Below are positions 1 through 8,889 of a DNA stretch of 64,000 nucleotides, piece by piece. The stretch's first letter is position 1; each line of letters begins with the position of its first letter. The notes under the pieces are model-generated. The model was not told where the DNA came from. It searched no databases and was given only the letters and a program-made list of their open reading frames with translations. The translations under genes and the position numbers were made by a program. Origin of the DNA: Deltaproteobacteria bacterium (lineage in GTDB: Bacteria; Myxococcota_A; UBA796; JAFGLY01); the NCBI GenBank assembly GCA_016927815.1, contig JAFGLY010000114.1:26140-90139 (forward strand). The letters are read 5' to 3'.

Positions 1-325
1 ACAGGACGAGCACCGTGGAACCGGTGCCCAAGGCGAGGTTCGCGACGCGCGCCGCCGTGAGCGAGGGCCCGCCGGCCAGACCGAACACCCCGGCGAGGAA
101 CCACGGATACCCCGGAGGCTGGTAGAAGCCCTCTGCCGCGAAGGGGTCTTCTCCGGCAAAGATCTGGCGAGCCTGGTCCCAGTAGGTCCAGGCGTCCACC
201 TGGGGCCAGAGGGCGAAGGAGGTCGACTCGAACGTCCACAGTCCGATCACCCTCAGGATGGCGGCGAGTCCGACCACGAGGAGGTCCACCCACCAGAAGC
301 GGCGATCGAGGCGGTCCGCGTCCAT
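1..325 (-). CDS. GT39/ArnT-like membrane glycosyltransferase, N-terminal part (cut by window edge)
   Basis: Reading leftward from ATG at 325-323, an open frame runs off the window edge after 108 codons. It begins MDADRLDRRFWWVDLLVVG, a hydrophobic first membrane segment, followed by a periplasmic-loop-like stretch with PQVDAWTYWDQARQIFAG and then YQPPGYPWFLA. An acidic residue after the first membrane segment followed by a PPGYP-type motif is typical of dolichyl-phosphate-mannose mannosyltransferase/ArnT (GT39) proteins, which move a sugar from a lipid carrier in the inner membrane. There is no clear Shine-Dalgarno; a TATCCT box lies 26 bp upstream. The gene is divergent from ilvE. The catalytic C-terminal part is outside the window, so substrate is unknown. 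Confidence 0.6.
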   Translation of the reverse strand, partial: MDADRLDRRFWWVDLLVVGLAAILRVIGLWTFESTSFALWPQVDAWTYWDQARQIFAGEDPFAAEGFYQPPGYPWFLAGVFGLAGGPSLTAARVANLALGTGSTVLVL

Positions 326-351
326 GACTGCACGTTTTCGGGGAGAAGGGC

Positions 352-357
352 AGGATA
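352..357 (-). promoter_or_regulatory. Candidate -10 box for the GT39-like gene
   Basis: TATCCT on the minus strand, 26 bp before the ATG at 325. It matches the TANNNT pattern seen ahead of several genes here. No convincing -35 is visible. Confidence 0.25.
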
Positions 358-402
358 CCGGATCCGGGAGCGGGTCCGGTCGCCCGAGCCACAGGGGGAG
401 GC

Positions 403-408
403 TATCTT
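403..408 (+). promoter_or_regulatory. Candidate -10 box for ilvE
   Basis: TATCTT lies in the 210-bp divergent spacer (326-535) and would give ilvE a leader of about 120 nt. I see no leader peptide or clear attenuator hairpin in that leader. The rest of the spacer holds nothing recognisable. Confidence 0.25.
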
Positions 409-535
409 GAACCCCCGCCCGGCCGGAACTGCGCCGGTTCTCTGACCCCACGCACCTTCCCGGGCGCCTCGACGGGATACCCCCCTCCTGCCCGATCCGG
501 GGCGCGCCGACCTCACCCTGGCTTCCGGAGACCTC

Positions 536-1570
536 ATGGTGGCACCCCGCGCAGACCTCGACTGGCCCCACCTGCCCTTCGCCTACCAGAAGACCGACTT
601 CAACCTCCGGTACACGTTCCGGGACGGCCGATGGGACGCCGGTGTGCTCACCGGCGACGAGACCCTGCCCATCCACATCGCCGCCACCTGCCTGCACTAC
701 GGGCAGGAGGCCTTCGAGGGCCTCAAGGTCTTCGAGAGCCGGCAGGGCGAGGCCCTGGTGTTCCGCCTGGACGAGAACGCCCGACGCATGGCCGGCTCCT
801 GCCGGAAGATCCTCATGGAGCCTCCTCCCGAGGCGCTCTTCATCGAGGCCGTCGAGCGGGTCGTGCGCGCGAACCGTCGCTTCATCCCGCCCTACGGGTC
901 GGGCGCGAGCCTGTACGTCCGACCGCTGGTCATCGGCAGCGGCCCGAGGGTCGGCGTGGCCCCCGCCGACGAGTACATGCTGGTCGTGTTCGTCACCCCG
1001 GTGGGCCCCTACTTCAAGACGGGGTTCAAGCCCATGCCCCTCGTGGTGGAGGAGGAGGTGGATCGAGCGGCGCCCCTGGGGGTCGGGGACGTCAAGGTGG
1101 GCGGCAACTACGCAGCCGGGATGCGGGCCTCGTACGGCGCCAAGCAGCGTGGCTACAGCGAGGTCCTCTACCTGGACGCCAAGGAGAAGCAGTACATCGA
1201 CGAGTCGGGGCCGGCCAACTTCTACGGGATCAGCCCCGAGGGCCAGTACGTCACACCCGCGAGCGGGTCCATCCTGCCCTCCATCACGAACAAGTGCCTG
1301 ATCACGTTGGCCGAACAGATGGGCCTGCGTCCCGAGCGGCGGCCGGTCCACGTGGAGGAGATCTTCACCTTCACCGAGGCGGGCTGCTGCGGCACGGCCG
1401 CGGTCATCACACCGGTGGCCTCCATCACGTGGGGCGACCGCAAGGTGACCTACGGCGACGGCCAGACCCCGGGGCCGCACTCCACCGCGCTCTACCGACG
1501 CCTCACGGCCATCCAGGCGGGGGATGCCCCGGACGAGTGGGGATGGGTCCGCCGGATCCCGCTCGACTGA
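536..1570 (+). CDS. ilvE: Branched-chain amino acid aminotransferase
   Basis: 344 residues, the length of eukaryotic-like (type II) branched-chain aminotransferases. It transfers the amino group between Leu/Ile/Val and 2-oxoglutarate, using PLP, in the cytoplasm. The PLP lysine is K187 in GDVKVGGNY, matching the GDCKMGGNY context of human BCAT. The ESGPANFYGI segment (about 223-232) matches the conserved EVGTMN-type segment, and ECGQEAFEGLK-like sequence occurs near residue 55 as HYGQEAFEGLK. The ATG follows a GGAG (526-529) at a good distance. No other ilv or leu genes are nearby. A fold-type IV relative with another acceptor is possible, but overall motif agreement makes ilvE very likely. 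Confidence 0.93.
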   Translation: MVAPRADLDWPHLPFAYQKTDFNLRYTFRDGRWDAGVLTGDETLPIHIAATCLHYGQEAFEGLKVFESRQGEALVFRLDENARRMAGSCRKILMEPPPEALFIEAVERVVRANRRFIPPYGSGASLYVRPLVIGSGPRVGVAPADEYMLVVFVTPVGPYFKTGFKPMPLVVEEEVDRAAPLGVGDVKVGGNYAAGMRASYGAKQRGYSEVLYLDAKEKQYIDESGPANFYGISPEGQYVTPASGSILPSITNKCLITLAEQMGLRPERRPVHVEEIFTFTEAGCCGTAAVITPVASITWGDRKVTYGDGQTPGPHSTALYRRLTAIQAGDAPDEWGWVRRIPLD

Positions 1571-1604
1571 CCCCCGTGGCCGGGTCCTGCCGGAGGATCG
1601 CCGC

Positions 1605-2588
1605 ATGACGCCCTGCCTCGAGACCCTGCTCCTCATCGCCCTGCCCGCCTCCGGCAAGTCCGAGGTCCGGCGGTACCTGCTCCACCTTCCCCGCGAGCGA
1701 CGGATCGAGGCGTTCCACGTCGCCGACACCGTCCAGCTCGACGACTTTCCCTACGTCCACTTCCTCAGGCGCACGGACGAGGAGCTGGTCCGGCTCGGCC
1801 AGGCCCGCCGGTTCTACCACGGCCCCAACGCCCGCTTCCAGGTGCTCACCGACTGGGGTCTGCTGCTGCACCTCGTGAACGACGACTACGCGGTGCTGGC
1901 CGATCCCTCGAGGCCCTCCCCGCCCAGGGAGGCCCAGGCTCTGTTCGAGCGGATCGATGCAGCCCGACGGAGGACGGACGGACCCGTGGTCTTCGAGGGC
2001 ATGGATCGGGGCCTGCGAAGGGACCTGTCCGACGCGCTGGGGGACGATGCCGGTCGCCTCGTGGACGAGCTGTTCGGCCAGCGCCCCGCCACCCTCGCCG
2101 GCCGCACCGTGGTGATCGAGTTCGCCCGCGGCGGCCCCGAGGGCGCGACCCTGCCGCTCTCCAAGCCCTACGGCTACCGCTGGAACCTCTCCAACCTCTC
2201 CCCGGAGATCCTCGAGCGGGCGGCCGTGCTCTACATCTGGGTGACCCCGGAGGAGTCCCGCCGCAAGAACCTCGACCGGGCCGATCCGGACGACCCGGGC
2301 TCCAGCCTCCACCACAGCGCGCCCGAGTCGGTGATGCACAACGACTACGGCTCCTGCGACGTCGCCTGGCTGGTCGAGCACGCCGACCACCCCGACACCA
2401 TCCGCATCGAGGCCCACGGCCGGGTCTACCACCTGCCCATTGCCCGGTTCGACAACCGCGTGGACAAGACCTCGTTCCTGCGCGGCGATCCCGGCTCCTG
2501 GGACGAGGTCCGGGTCCGCGCCCTCCACGAGGCGCTCGCCGGACCCATGGCCCGGCTCTGGGCCGCGTACCGGGCGCAGGGGGGATAG
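1605..2588 (+). CDS. P-loop NTPase/kinase-like protein of unknown role
   Basis: 327 residues from the ATG at 1605, which has CGGAGGA just upstream. An in-frame ATG at 1524 lies inside ilvE and is less likely. The N-terminus MTPCLETLLLIALPASGKSEV contains a Walker A-like loop ending GKS (17-19), as in small nucleotide or metabolite kinases. Later segments such as VVFEGMDRGLRRDL and VIEFARGGPEGA look like nucleotide-kinase core strands, and VLYIWVTPEESRRKNLDRAD could be a lid-like Arg-rich region. No transmembrane segment. It sits 34 bp after ilvE and may be cotranscribed. I do not recognise the family beyond the P-loop. Confidence 0.7.
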   Translation: MTPCLETLLLIALPASGKSEVRRYLLHLPRERRIEAFHVADTVQLDDFPYVHFLRRTDEELVRLGQARRFYHGPNARFQVLTDWGLLLHLVNDDYAVLADPSRPSPPREAQALFERIDAARRRTDGPVVFEGMDRGLRRDLSDALGDDAGRLVDELFGQRPATLAGRTVVIEFARGGPEGATLPLSKPYGYRWNLSNLSPEILERAAVLYIWVTPEESRRKNLDRADPDDPGSSLHHSAPESVMHNDYGSCDVAWLVEHADHPDTIRIEAHGRVYHLPIARFDNRVDKTSFLRGDPGSWDEVRVRALHEALAGPMARLWAAYRAQGG

Positions 2589-2725
2589 GCGGCAGCGCCG
2601 GGCCGCGTCCGTGCCCGCGTCCGTGCGGTGGACGATTCCTGCCGGTCGCGTTCCCCGAAGCGTGGAGCGGGGATCCTGTGTATCCGCGCGCCGTCCTGGG
2701 GCGTACGAGGGTAGAGGAGAGCGCC

Positions 2726-3334
2726 ATGCTCCCACCGATGCATGCCGACGCGGCGGATCCCGGAGCCCTCCCCGACCTGCAGCGAAGGTTCGCGGACGGG
2801 GACACCGAGGCGTTCGGTGCGCTCGTCGGCCCGCACCTCGACCTGCTCTACACCGTCTGCCTGCGCATGATGGGCAGTCCTGCGGAGGCTGAGGACGTGG
2901 CGCAGGAGGCCCTGTGCCGCGCCCTGGACCGGTGCCGATCCTACGATCCCGCGCGACCGTTCCGGCCCTGGCTGCTCACGATCGCGCTCAACGAGTGCCG
3001 CAGCCGCCTGCGCTCGACCTGGTGGCGCCGGGTCCTCGGCCTCGACGCCCGGCAGGAGGAGCCCGCGGGCGAGGGGCGGGGTGCCGAGGGCCGCGACCTG
3101 GATCGCAAGGTGCGCGCCGCGCTCGCGACCCTGCCCCCCCTGTACCGGGAGGCGGTCGCGCTCTTTCACCTCGACGACCTCTCGTACGAGGAGATGGCCA
3201 CGGCGAGCGAGGCCAGCGTGCCCGCACTCAAGCAGCGGGTGCGCCGGGGCCTCGTGCTGCTCGAGGAGGCAGTGGCCCGCCTGTATCCGGACCTCCTCGA
3301 GATGCGTACCGTGAGCAGGAGGTACGAACCATGA
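2726..3334 (+). CDS. ECF-type RNA polymerase sigma factor
   Basis: 202 residues from the ATG at 2726, preceded by GAGGAGA. Region 2 is visible as FADGDTEAFGALVGPHLDLLYTVCLRMMGSPAEAEDVAQEALCRA in pieces (the AEDVAQE motif is typical), followed by the RPFRPWLLTIALNECRS segment. Region 4 has LPPLYREAVALFHLDDLSYEEMA and the helix-turn-helix ending VPALKQRVRRGL. Region 3 is absent, as in ECF sigmas. The stop overlaps the start of the next gene (ATGA), so the downstream envelope proteins are probably translationally coupled and part of the same regulon. The membrane protein two genes down is the likely anti-sigma. Its own promoter may be autoregulated, but I see no clear ECF site. Confidence 0.9.
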   Translation: MLPPMHADAADPGALPDLQRRFADGDTEAFGALVGPHLDLLYTVCLRMMGSPAEAEDVAQEALCRALDRCRSYDPARPFRPWLLTIALNECRSRLRSTWWRRVLGLDARQEEPAGEGRGAEGRDLDRKVRAALATLPPLYREAVALFHLDDLSYEEMATASEASVPALKQRVRRGLVLLEEAVARLYPDLLEMRTVSRRYEP

Positions 3335-4002
3335 ACCGCATTCCCTGGATCGTCGTCGTGCTGGCCGCTGGCCTCTCCACCGAGGCCCTGGCCGGCGAAC
3401 CCCTGCCCGCCCGCGTGCAGGAAACCGTCCGTCAGGCCGAGGCCGCCGGGCTGCCGGCCGGGCCGTTCGAGGCCAAGGCCCAGGAGGGTCTCGCCAAGGG
3501 CGTGCCCGAGGATCGCGTCGAAGCCCTGCTCCTGCAGATGCGGGAGCGGATGCGCGAGGCCGACCGGGCCCTGGGCGAACTCGCCCGCGGCTCGGACCGC
3601 GCCGAGCTGCTCCAGGCCGCCACCCGAGCCCGCACCGCAGGAGCCAGCGGCGAGGGCCTCGCCGAGGCGGCCCGGCACACGCACCGCGTGGCTGCGATGT
3701 GGTGCCTGGGCGATCTCTTGGGGGCAGGCGTCGGAGAGCGCGAGGCTCTCCGTCTCGTGACCCAGGCCTCCCAGGAAGGAGACCCGGCCGGAAGGTACCG
3801 GGAGATGGTGGCGGCCATGCAGCGGATGCAGGGCCTGGGCATGGGTCCGGCCGCGGCCGCCCACCAGATGTCCCAGACCATGGCCCGCGGCCAGCCGCCG
3901 CTCGCGGCGGTGCCCGAGCAGGCGGGCGGCCCTGCGCGCTCCGGCGGGGACGCCGACCACGGCGCCGGCCAGGGTGGCGGGTCCGAGGGCCAGGGGAACT
4001 AG
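3331..4002 (+). CDS. Exported Ala/Arg/Glu-rich protein in the ECF sigma operon
   Basis: 223 residues. Signal peptide MNRIPWIVVVLAAGLSTEALAG has a predicted cleavage after ALA. The mature part is helical and charged (VRQAEAAGLPAGPFEAKAQEG, LLLQMRERMREADRALGELA), with residues 150-190 rich in Met and Gln, and ends in a Gly/Asp/Gln-rich tail. Its layout recalls periplasmic proteins found behind ECF sigma genes, such as heavy-metal-resistance-type helical bundles, but I cannot place it in a named family. The ATG overlaps the sigma stop (ATGA), so it is translated with the sigma factor. A role as periplasmic sensor or anti-sigma partner is inference from position only. Confidence 0.7.
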   Translation: MNRIPWIVVVLAAGLSTEALAGEPLPARVQETVRQAEAAGLPAGPFEAKAQEGLAKGVPEDRVEALLLQMRERMREADRALGELARGSDRAELLQAATRARTAGASGEGLAEAARHTHRVAAMWCLGDLLGAGVGEREALRLVTQASQEGDPAGRYREMVAAMQRMQGLGMGPAAAAHQMSQTMARGQPPLAAVPEQAGGPARSGGDADHGAGQGGGSEGQGN

Positions 4003-4011
4003 GAGGTCGTC

Positions 4012-4491
4012 GTGAAGGAGGACCGGACCGGCATCGGAAGCGCACTCGACGTGCACACCGCGCCCCAGGGCCTGCTCACGCGGGCCCTGGCCCGGCACCG
4101 GCGCTCGCCGGCCGCCGGGCGGTGGACGTGGCTCCTCGCCGCCGCGACACTGGCGGTCGGCTTCGTGGTCGGCCGCTGGTCGGTCCCTCCGCCGGAGCCG
4201 ACGGCCGTGGCGGAACGCGCTCCCGCGGCCGGGGTGGTCCCGGTCCGGCTGGTCTGCGTCCAGCAGGGTGCGACCCAAGCGGCGGTCGCAGGATCGTGGA
4301 ACGACTGGAACCCCGGCGCCACCCCCATGGTCCGGGTCGCCGACGACGTCTTCGCCACGACCGTGCTCCTGGAGCGCGGTCGCCACGAGTACATGTTCGT
4401 GGTGGACGGCCACACCTGGACCCCCGACCTCGCGGCCGCCACCTGGGTCGACGACGGGTTCGGCCACCGTAACGCCGTGATCGAGCTGTGA
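4012..4491 (+). CDS. Single-pass membrane protein with C-terminal glycogen-binding (AMPK1/CBM48) domain; candidate anti-sigma
   Basis: 159 residues from GTG at 4012, with AGGAGG at 4001-4006. Residues 1-39 are a short cytoplasmic segment, 41-58 a transmembrane helix (WLLAAATLAVGFVVGRW), then a short linker. Residues 75-159 form an AMPK1_CBM/isoamylase-N-like domain: QAAVAGSWNDWNPGATPM, LLERGRHEYMFVVDG and TWVDDGFGHRNAVIEL match the family's G.FN.W, PG.YEY.FVVDG and N-x-V strands. The family binds alpha-glucans in AMPK and starch enzymes. No zinc-finger anti-sigma motif is visible in the N-terminus, so the anti-sigma role is inferred from order and topology. Confidence 0.8.
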   Translation: MKEDRTGIGSALDVHTAPQGLLTRALARHRRSPAAGRWTWLLAAATLAVGFVVGRWSVPPPEPTAVAERAPAAGVVPVRLVCVQQGATQAAVAGSWNDWNPGATPMVRVADDVFATTVLLERGRHEYMFVVDGHTWTPDLAAATWVDDGFGHRNAVIEL

Positions 4492-4504
4492 TGCGGACGG
4501 CGCG

Positions 4505-5593
4505 GTGATCGCCCTCCTGCTGGCCGCGGCCGCCTGGCCTGCCGCGCTCGACGCGGGCGGCGGCCACCTCGCGCTCCTGGGCGGCGTGGACGCCTGGAGC
4601 GGGACCGCCGGTCCTGTTGTCGAGGCCCGGATGGGCGGATGGGCGGCCGCCGGGCTCGCAGGATCCGTGCTCTCGGCAGGCCTGTGGGGCTCGGTGGAGG
4701 CGCTGCCGGGCCGGGAGCTCGCCTGGCTGGATGCCTGGACGGGCGAGGTCCGGGTGCGGGGATCCAGAGGGCTCGAGCCCGGCGTGGGCCTGCTCGCACG
4801 AGGCGGCCTGCTCATGGACCCTGCCTGGGGCGAGGGGGCCCTGGTCGCCTCGGCGCGGGTCGGGCACGGGGCCGCGTGGATCGAGGGAGCGCTCGGCCCC
4901 CTCGTGCGCGGCGAGGCCGAGGTCACCACCGCGGGCGGCCTGGGGAGCCTGGCGGCCGTCGCGTCGGCAGGGCGGCTGCGGGTGACCGCCCTGGGCACCG
5001 CCCGTGCGTTCGCCGACCCGGGGTTCCCCCCCTGGTCTCTGGAGGCCGACCTCCAGGTCGCGGCCGGGAGCCGCGCCCTCGCGTGGGGGACGGCCGGCGT
5101 CGCACAAAGCGCCAAGGCCGAGGTCCTCGACCCCGTGGCGGGCCTCCCGGCACCGGACACCACCGTGCTCCGGGCCGGGCTCGGTGGCACGGTCCCGCTT
5201 GGGCGCGCCCTGTCGCTCTCCCTCGAGGCGGGGATCGAGACCGGCCTGGGCGACGCCCCCTACCTCAGGGAACGCGCCCTTATGGGGCTCGCGGGCCGGT
5301 TCGGCGGCGCACGTGCCCACCGGGAGGCTGCCCAGCCGTCCACAGGCGTGCGGTTCACGCTCGACGCGCCGCGGGCGCACGCCGTCGCGGTGGCGGGCAC
5401 CTTCTCCGGCTGGGCGCCCCTGCCCCTGGCGCGCGGCCCGGACGGCACCTGGGTGCTCGTCGTCCCCCTGCCGCCCGGCGAGTACGAGTACTGCTGGCTC
5501 GTGGACGGCAAGGCCCGTAGCCCCGTGGAGGCCGCCCGTCGCCGTCCCGACGGGTTCGGCGGCGAGAACGGGATCGTGGTCGTCGTGCCCTAG
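4505..5593 (+). CDS. Exported, probably outer-membrane-barrel protein with C-terminal AMPK1/CBM48 domain
   Basis: 362 residues from GTG at 4505, 13 bp after the previous stop. An Ala-rich signal peptide is followed by about 250 residues of alternating Gly/Ala/Val/Leu strands with aromatic ends (for example GAAWIEGALGPLVRGEAEV, LRVTALGTARAFADPG), typical of a beta-barrel. Residues about 275-362 are a second glycogen-binding-like domain: HAVAVAGTFSGWAPLPLARG, PPGEYEYCWLVDGK, FGGENGIVVVV. It is the last gene of the ECF operon, so the same domain appears on an inner-membrane candidate anti-sigma and on a likely outer-membrane protein. Export of the CBM domain fits either a cell-surface or periplasmic placement. 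Confidence 0.72.
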   Translation: MIALLLAAAAWPAALDAGGGHLALLGGVDAWSGTAGPVVEARMGGWAAAGLAGSVLSAGLWGSVEALPGRELAWLDAWTGEVRVRGSRGLEPGVGLLARGGLLMDPAWGEGALVASARVGHGAAWIEGALGPLVRGEAEVTTAGGLGSLAAVASAGRLRVTALGTARAFADPGFPPWSLEADLQVAAGSRALAWGTAGVAQSAKAEVLDPVAGLPAPDTTVLRAGLGGTVPLGRALSLSLEAGIETGLGDAPYLRERALMGLAGRFGGARAHREAAQPSTGVRFTLDAPRAHAVAVAGTFSGWAPLPLARGPDGTWVLVVPLPPGEYEYCWLVDGKARSPVEAARRRPDGFGGENGIVVVVP

Positions 5594-5769
5594 GGCGCTC
5601 GGGGGGGCTCGTGTTCGGGGTGGGGTGGCGTTCCGGCCCCGAGCACCGGAATCGGCGCTGCCTGGACCTGGGGATCCGGAACAACGCCGTTGCCAGCGGG
5701 CGGAAACGTGCACACACTACGGGTAGAGCGCAACCCCGGGCATTCCCACGGGACCTCTCGAGGCTCCCC

Positions 5770-8700
5770 ATGCTCCTGTCGCTCTTTTTCCTCCTTCTCG
5801 GCATGATCCCGCTCCCGCATGCTCCCATCCGGAGCGGACCGCCTGCCGCTCACCTCGACCGCAGGCCCGCGGTGCAGTGGGCGCTCTCCACCCGCCCGGC
5901 GTGGCAGGACTTCCAGGACGCCTGGGGCGGCGCCTGGGGCGTTCGCTGGGACGAGCGCAACGGAACCCCCCGCTTCCTGTACGTGCCGGGCGTGCCCCTC
6001 TCCCAGGCCGACGCGCTCCTCGAGGACGTGGCCCGGCTCGCGGGCACGGACCCCGCCGGGTTCGAACTGGCCTCGGAGGTCCGGCGAGGCCAGCAGGTGC
6101 TCCGGCGCTGGACGCGCACCTGGCAGGGGGCCGAGGTGGTGGGCGACCAGGTGCTCATGGTGGCCAAGGAGGGGCGGATCGGCGGCGTGTGGGTGCAGGT
6201 CACGCCCATCGCGCCCTGCGACCCGATCCGCCCCGGCGAGGTGGTGCTGCCCGTACCACGCTTTCCCGCGGGGAGAGAGTGGATCGCCCCGTCCAACGGG
6301 GTCCGGGGCGTTCCGGGCTGGGTGGAGCGCGACGGGACCACGGTCACGTGGCGCGATCGCGAGGGACAGGCCCTGCTCTGCTACGACGAGCGGATGACCG
6401 GTGCGATCACGGTCACGCACGAGGTGCGCACCCAGGGTGGCGCGATCGTGGAGGATCCGGCCCGCGAGGTCACCGTAGTCGACACCCTCGGCACCTCCGA
6501 CATCACGGACGTCGACGGGCACCACGACCTCGAGGGCGGCGTCACCGTGACCCTCGAGGGCCCGAGCCTGTGGGTGCTGCAGGACGGGTCCGGGGTCCGG
6601 GTGAGCGGGAGCGCGGATCTCGTGCTCGACGCCGGCACGGACCTCTCCTACGCCGCAGCCGACGTGCTCCACAACTTCCACGTGGTCTGGGACTGGCTCG
6701 CGGATCGCTGGCCCACCCATGCGTGGCTCGACGACCAGGTCCCGGCCAACGTGGGCTTCGGTTGCGGCCACTGCAACGCCTGGTACACCTCGGGCACCCT
6801 GACCTTCCTCCCGCCCCACCCCGATGCCTGCAACGACTTCGGACGGATCGCCGACGTGCTCTACCACGAGGTGGGGCACGGCATCCACGAGTACATCCTG
6901 GCTGGAGGCACGCGGGCGGGCGACGTCTCGGAGGGGGCCGCCGACTTCGTGTCCTGCACGATCAACGACGACCCCCAGGTGGCGCCCAACGCCTACGTCG
7001 ACGGGGGCTACCTGCGGGAGATCGCCAGCGACCGGGTCTACCCCGACGACGTGACCGGCGAGCCCCACAACGACGGCCTCATCTTCAGTTCCTTCCTCTG
7101 GGATCTCCGGGAGGCCTGGATCGATGCCTACGGGGTGGACGGGGGTGTCGAGCGGGCCGACGTCCTCTTCCTGGGGACCTTGGAGCAGGGCCCCACCCTG
7201 ACCGACGTCGCCGAGGCCGTGCTGGTGGCGGACGACGACAACGGGGACCTGTCCGACGGTACGCCCCACGCCTGCGCCCTCTTGGACCTGCTCGACGCGC
7301 ACGGGCTGGGGCCGGGGCCCCTCGGCCTCCTGGTGTTCGACCACGATCCGCTGGAGGATCAGCCATCGGACGCGCTCCACTACGAGGTCCGATTCTCGCT
7401 CACCGACGTCAGCGGCGACTGCGAGGGACGCGGTCCGCCCGGGGTCCGGCTCTGGTACACCCTCTCGGACGCCGAGGTGCCCGACGTGGACGGTGGCAAG
7501 GGCTCCGACGCCTGGGAGGAGGTCTCCCTCCTGGAGGAGAAGGAGGGTGGCTGGATCGGCGTCATCCCGAGACAGCCCGCCAATACGCGGGTCCGGTACA
7601 CCATGGAGGCCGTCTCCACGGACGGATCGCAGGCGATCGCCACCCACGAGGGACGCGACGAGGGGGCCTGGACCTTCTGGGTGGGCGACCAGGAGCGGCT
7701 GTGGTGCGAGGGGTTCGAGGCGGGCGCCCCGGGCTTCTCCCACGGCCCGGGAACCCCTGCACGCCCGGACACCGCCGGGACCTGTACGGACGAGTGGTCC
7801 TACGGCACGCCCGACGGCGCGGGGCCGTTCGACCCGGACCGTCCGTGGGAGGGCGCCACGGTCGCGGCTACGTCCCTGAACGCCAACTACAGCGCCCTCA
7901 ACCGCCAGTACCTGAAGTCGCCCACCCTGGACCTCACGGGTGCGGGGCCCATGCTGCTGCTGTCCTTCCGGCGGTGGCTCACCGTGGAGGACGCTCTCTA
8001 CGATCACGCCTACCTCTGGGCCGGCGACACCCTGCTCTACGAGAACCCCTCCTCGGCCGACGGCAGCCAGCACGTGCTCGACATGGGCTGGACGCTCCGG
8101 GACGTCCCCATCGAGGGCGCACTCGACAGCGAGGGCCGCATCGCCTTCGCGTGGACCCTCCTCTCGGACTCGGGCCTGGAGTTCGGAGGGTGGGCGCTCG
8201 ACGACGTCTGCGTGGTGGCCCTCGCCGACGTGCCGGGCCACTACCGGGTACGCGACCTCGTGGCCACCGATGAGGCCGAGGTGGTCTCGATCACCTGGAC
8301 CCAGCCCTGGGTGGCCCCGCTCTCCCGCACCCTCCTCTTGCGCAAGCAGGCGGGCTGGCCCGAGGGCCCGGGGGACGGCGAGGTGCTCGATGACGACACC
8401 GCGCCCCTGTTCGGCGCGTCCCGGCGGGTGTCGGACCCGGACGTGGCGCCCGGGGAGCGCTGGTACTACGCGGTGTTCACCGCCGACGGCGACGGCACGT
8501 TCCACCTCGCCGTGGTGGAGGGCGAGAACGCGGACGAGGGCGGGCGTCCTTCGCCGGAGGGGGACACCTCGGAGGGAATCCCCGACACCGGGACCCCGAC
8601 GACCGACGACACGGGTGCGCCTCGGACCGACGACACCGCCGGAGCGGATCCCCCGAACTGGAGCGGCACCCCGGGACCCCATCCGGTCGGCGACACGGGT

Positions 8701-8889
8701 GCGCCTCGGGCCGACGACACCGCCGAGCCCGAGGACCGAGGTCCCGGGTGTGGGTGCGGGTCCGGACCCACGCGTGGGGGATGGACCGCCTTGCTCCTGG
8801 CGCTGGTCCTGCTGGGGCGGCGCCGGAGCGCTGGGGAGAACCCGCGGGCCCCCGACCCGACGGTCTTCGTCCGCGATGTGGGCGCATAG
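5770..8889 (+). CDS. Secreted M36 (fungalysin)-like zinc metallopeptidase with MYXO-CTERM-like tail
   Basis: 1039 residues from ATG 5770, which opens a good signal peptide (MLLSLFFLLLGMIPLPHA); longer in-frame starts upstream lack one. The N-terminal 230 residues look like a propeptide of the FTP kind. The active site is H366-E367-V-G-H370, with the downstream glutamate E388 in SEGAADF, as in M36 HE..H...EG..DF. A C-terminal non-catalytic region has beta-sandwich strands (WCEGFEAGAPGF, GWALDDVCVVALAD) and a fibronectin-like segment. Then comes a linker with repeated DTG/DDT units, a GCGCGSG motif, a hydrophobic helix and GRRRS, the arrangement of MYXO-CTERM surface sorting signals, with about 20 extra residues after the Arg cluster. 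A box TAGAGC lies 41 bp upstream. Confidence 0.85.
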   Translation: MLLSLFFLLLGMIPLPHAPIRSGPPAAHLDRRPAVQWALSTRPAWQDFQDAWGGAWGVRWDERNGTPRFLYVPGVPLSQADALLEDVARLAGTDPAGFELASEVRRGQQVLRRWTRTWQGAEVVGDQVLMVAKEGRIGGVWVQVTPIAPCDPIRPGEVVLPVPRFPAGREWIAPSNGVRGVPGWVERDGTTVTWRDREGQALLCYDERMTGAITVTHEVRTQGGAIVEDPAREVTVVDTLGTSDITDVDGHHDLEGGVTVTLEGPSLWVLQDGSGVRVSGSADLVLDAGTDLSYAAADVLHNFHVVWDWLADRWPTHAWLDDQVPANVGFGCGHCNAWYTSGTLTFLPPHPDACNDFGRIADVLYHEVGHGIHEYILAGGTRAGDVSEGAADFVSCTINDDPQVAPNAYVDGGYLREIASDRVYPDDVTGEPHNDGLIFSSFLWDLREAWIDAYGVDGGVERADVLFLGTLEQGPTLTDVAEAVLVADDDNGDLSDGTPHACALLDLLDAHGLGPGPLGLLVFDHDPLEDQPSDALHYEVRFSLTDVSGDCEGRGPPGVRLWYTLSDAEVPDVDGGKGSDAWEEVSLLEEKEGGWIGVIPRQPANTRVRYTMEAVSTDGSQAIATHEGRDEGAWTFWVGDQERLWCEGFEAGAPGFSHGPGTPARPDTAGTCTDEWSYGTPDGAGPFDPDRPWEGATVAATSLNANYSALNRQYLKSPTLDLTGAGPMLLLSFRRWLTVEDALYDHAYLWAGDTLLYENPSSADGSQHVLDMGWTLRDVPIEGALDSEGRIAFAWTLLSDSGLEFGGWALDDVCVVALADVPGHYRVRDLVATDEAEVVSITWTQPWVAPLSRTLLLRKQAGWPEGPGDGEVLDDDTAPLFGASRRVSDPDVAPGERWYYAVFTADGDGTFHLAVVEGENADEGGRPSPEGDTSEGIPDTGTPTTDDTGAPRTDDTAGADPPNWSGTPGPHPVGDTGAPRADDTAEPEDRGPGCGCGSGPTRGGWTALLLALVLLGRRRSAGENPRAPDPTVFVRDVGA
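8608..8724 (+). repeat. 33-bp in-frame direct repeat in the peptidase linker
   Basis: The 33-bp units at 8608-8640 and 8692-8724 differ at one base and lie 84 bp (28 codons) apart. Each encodes DTGAPR(T/A)DDTA. They make up the Asp/Thr/Gly linker before the C-terminal sorting tail. Confidence 0.9.
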
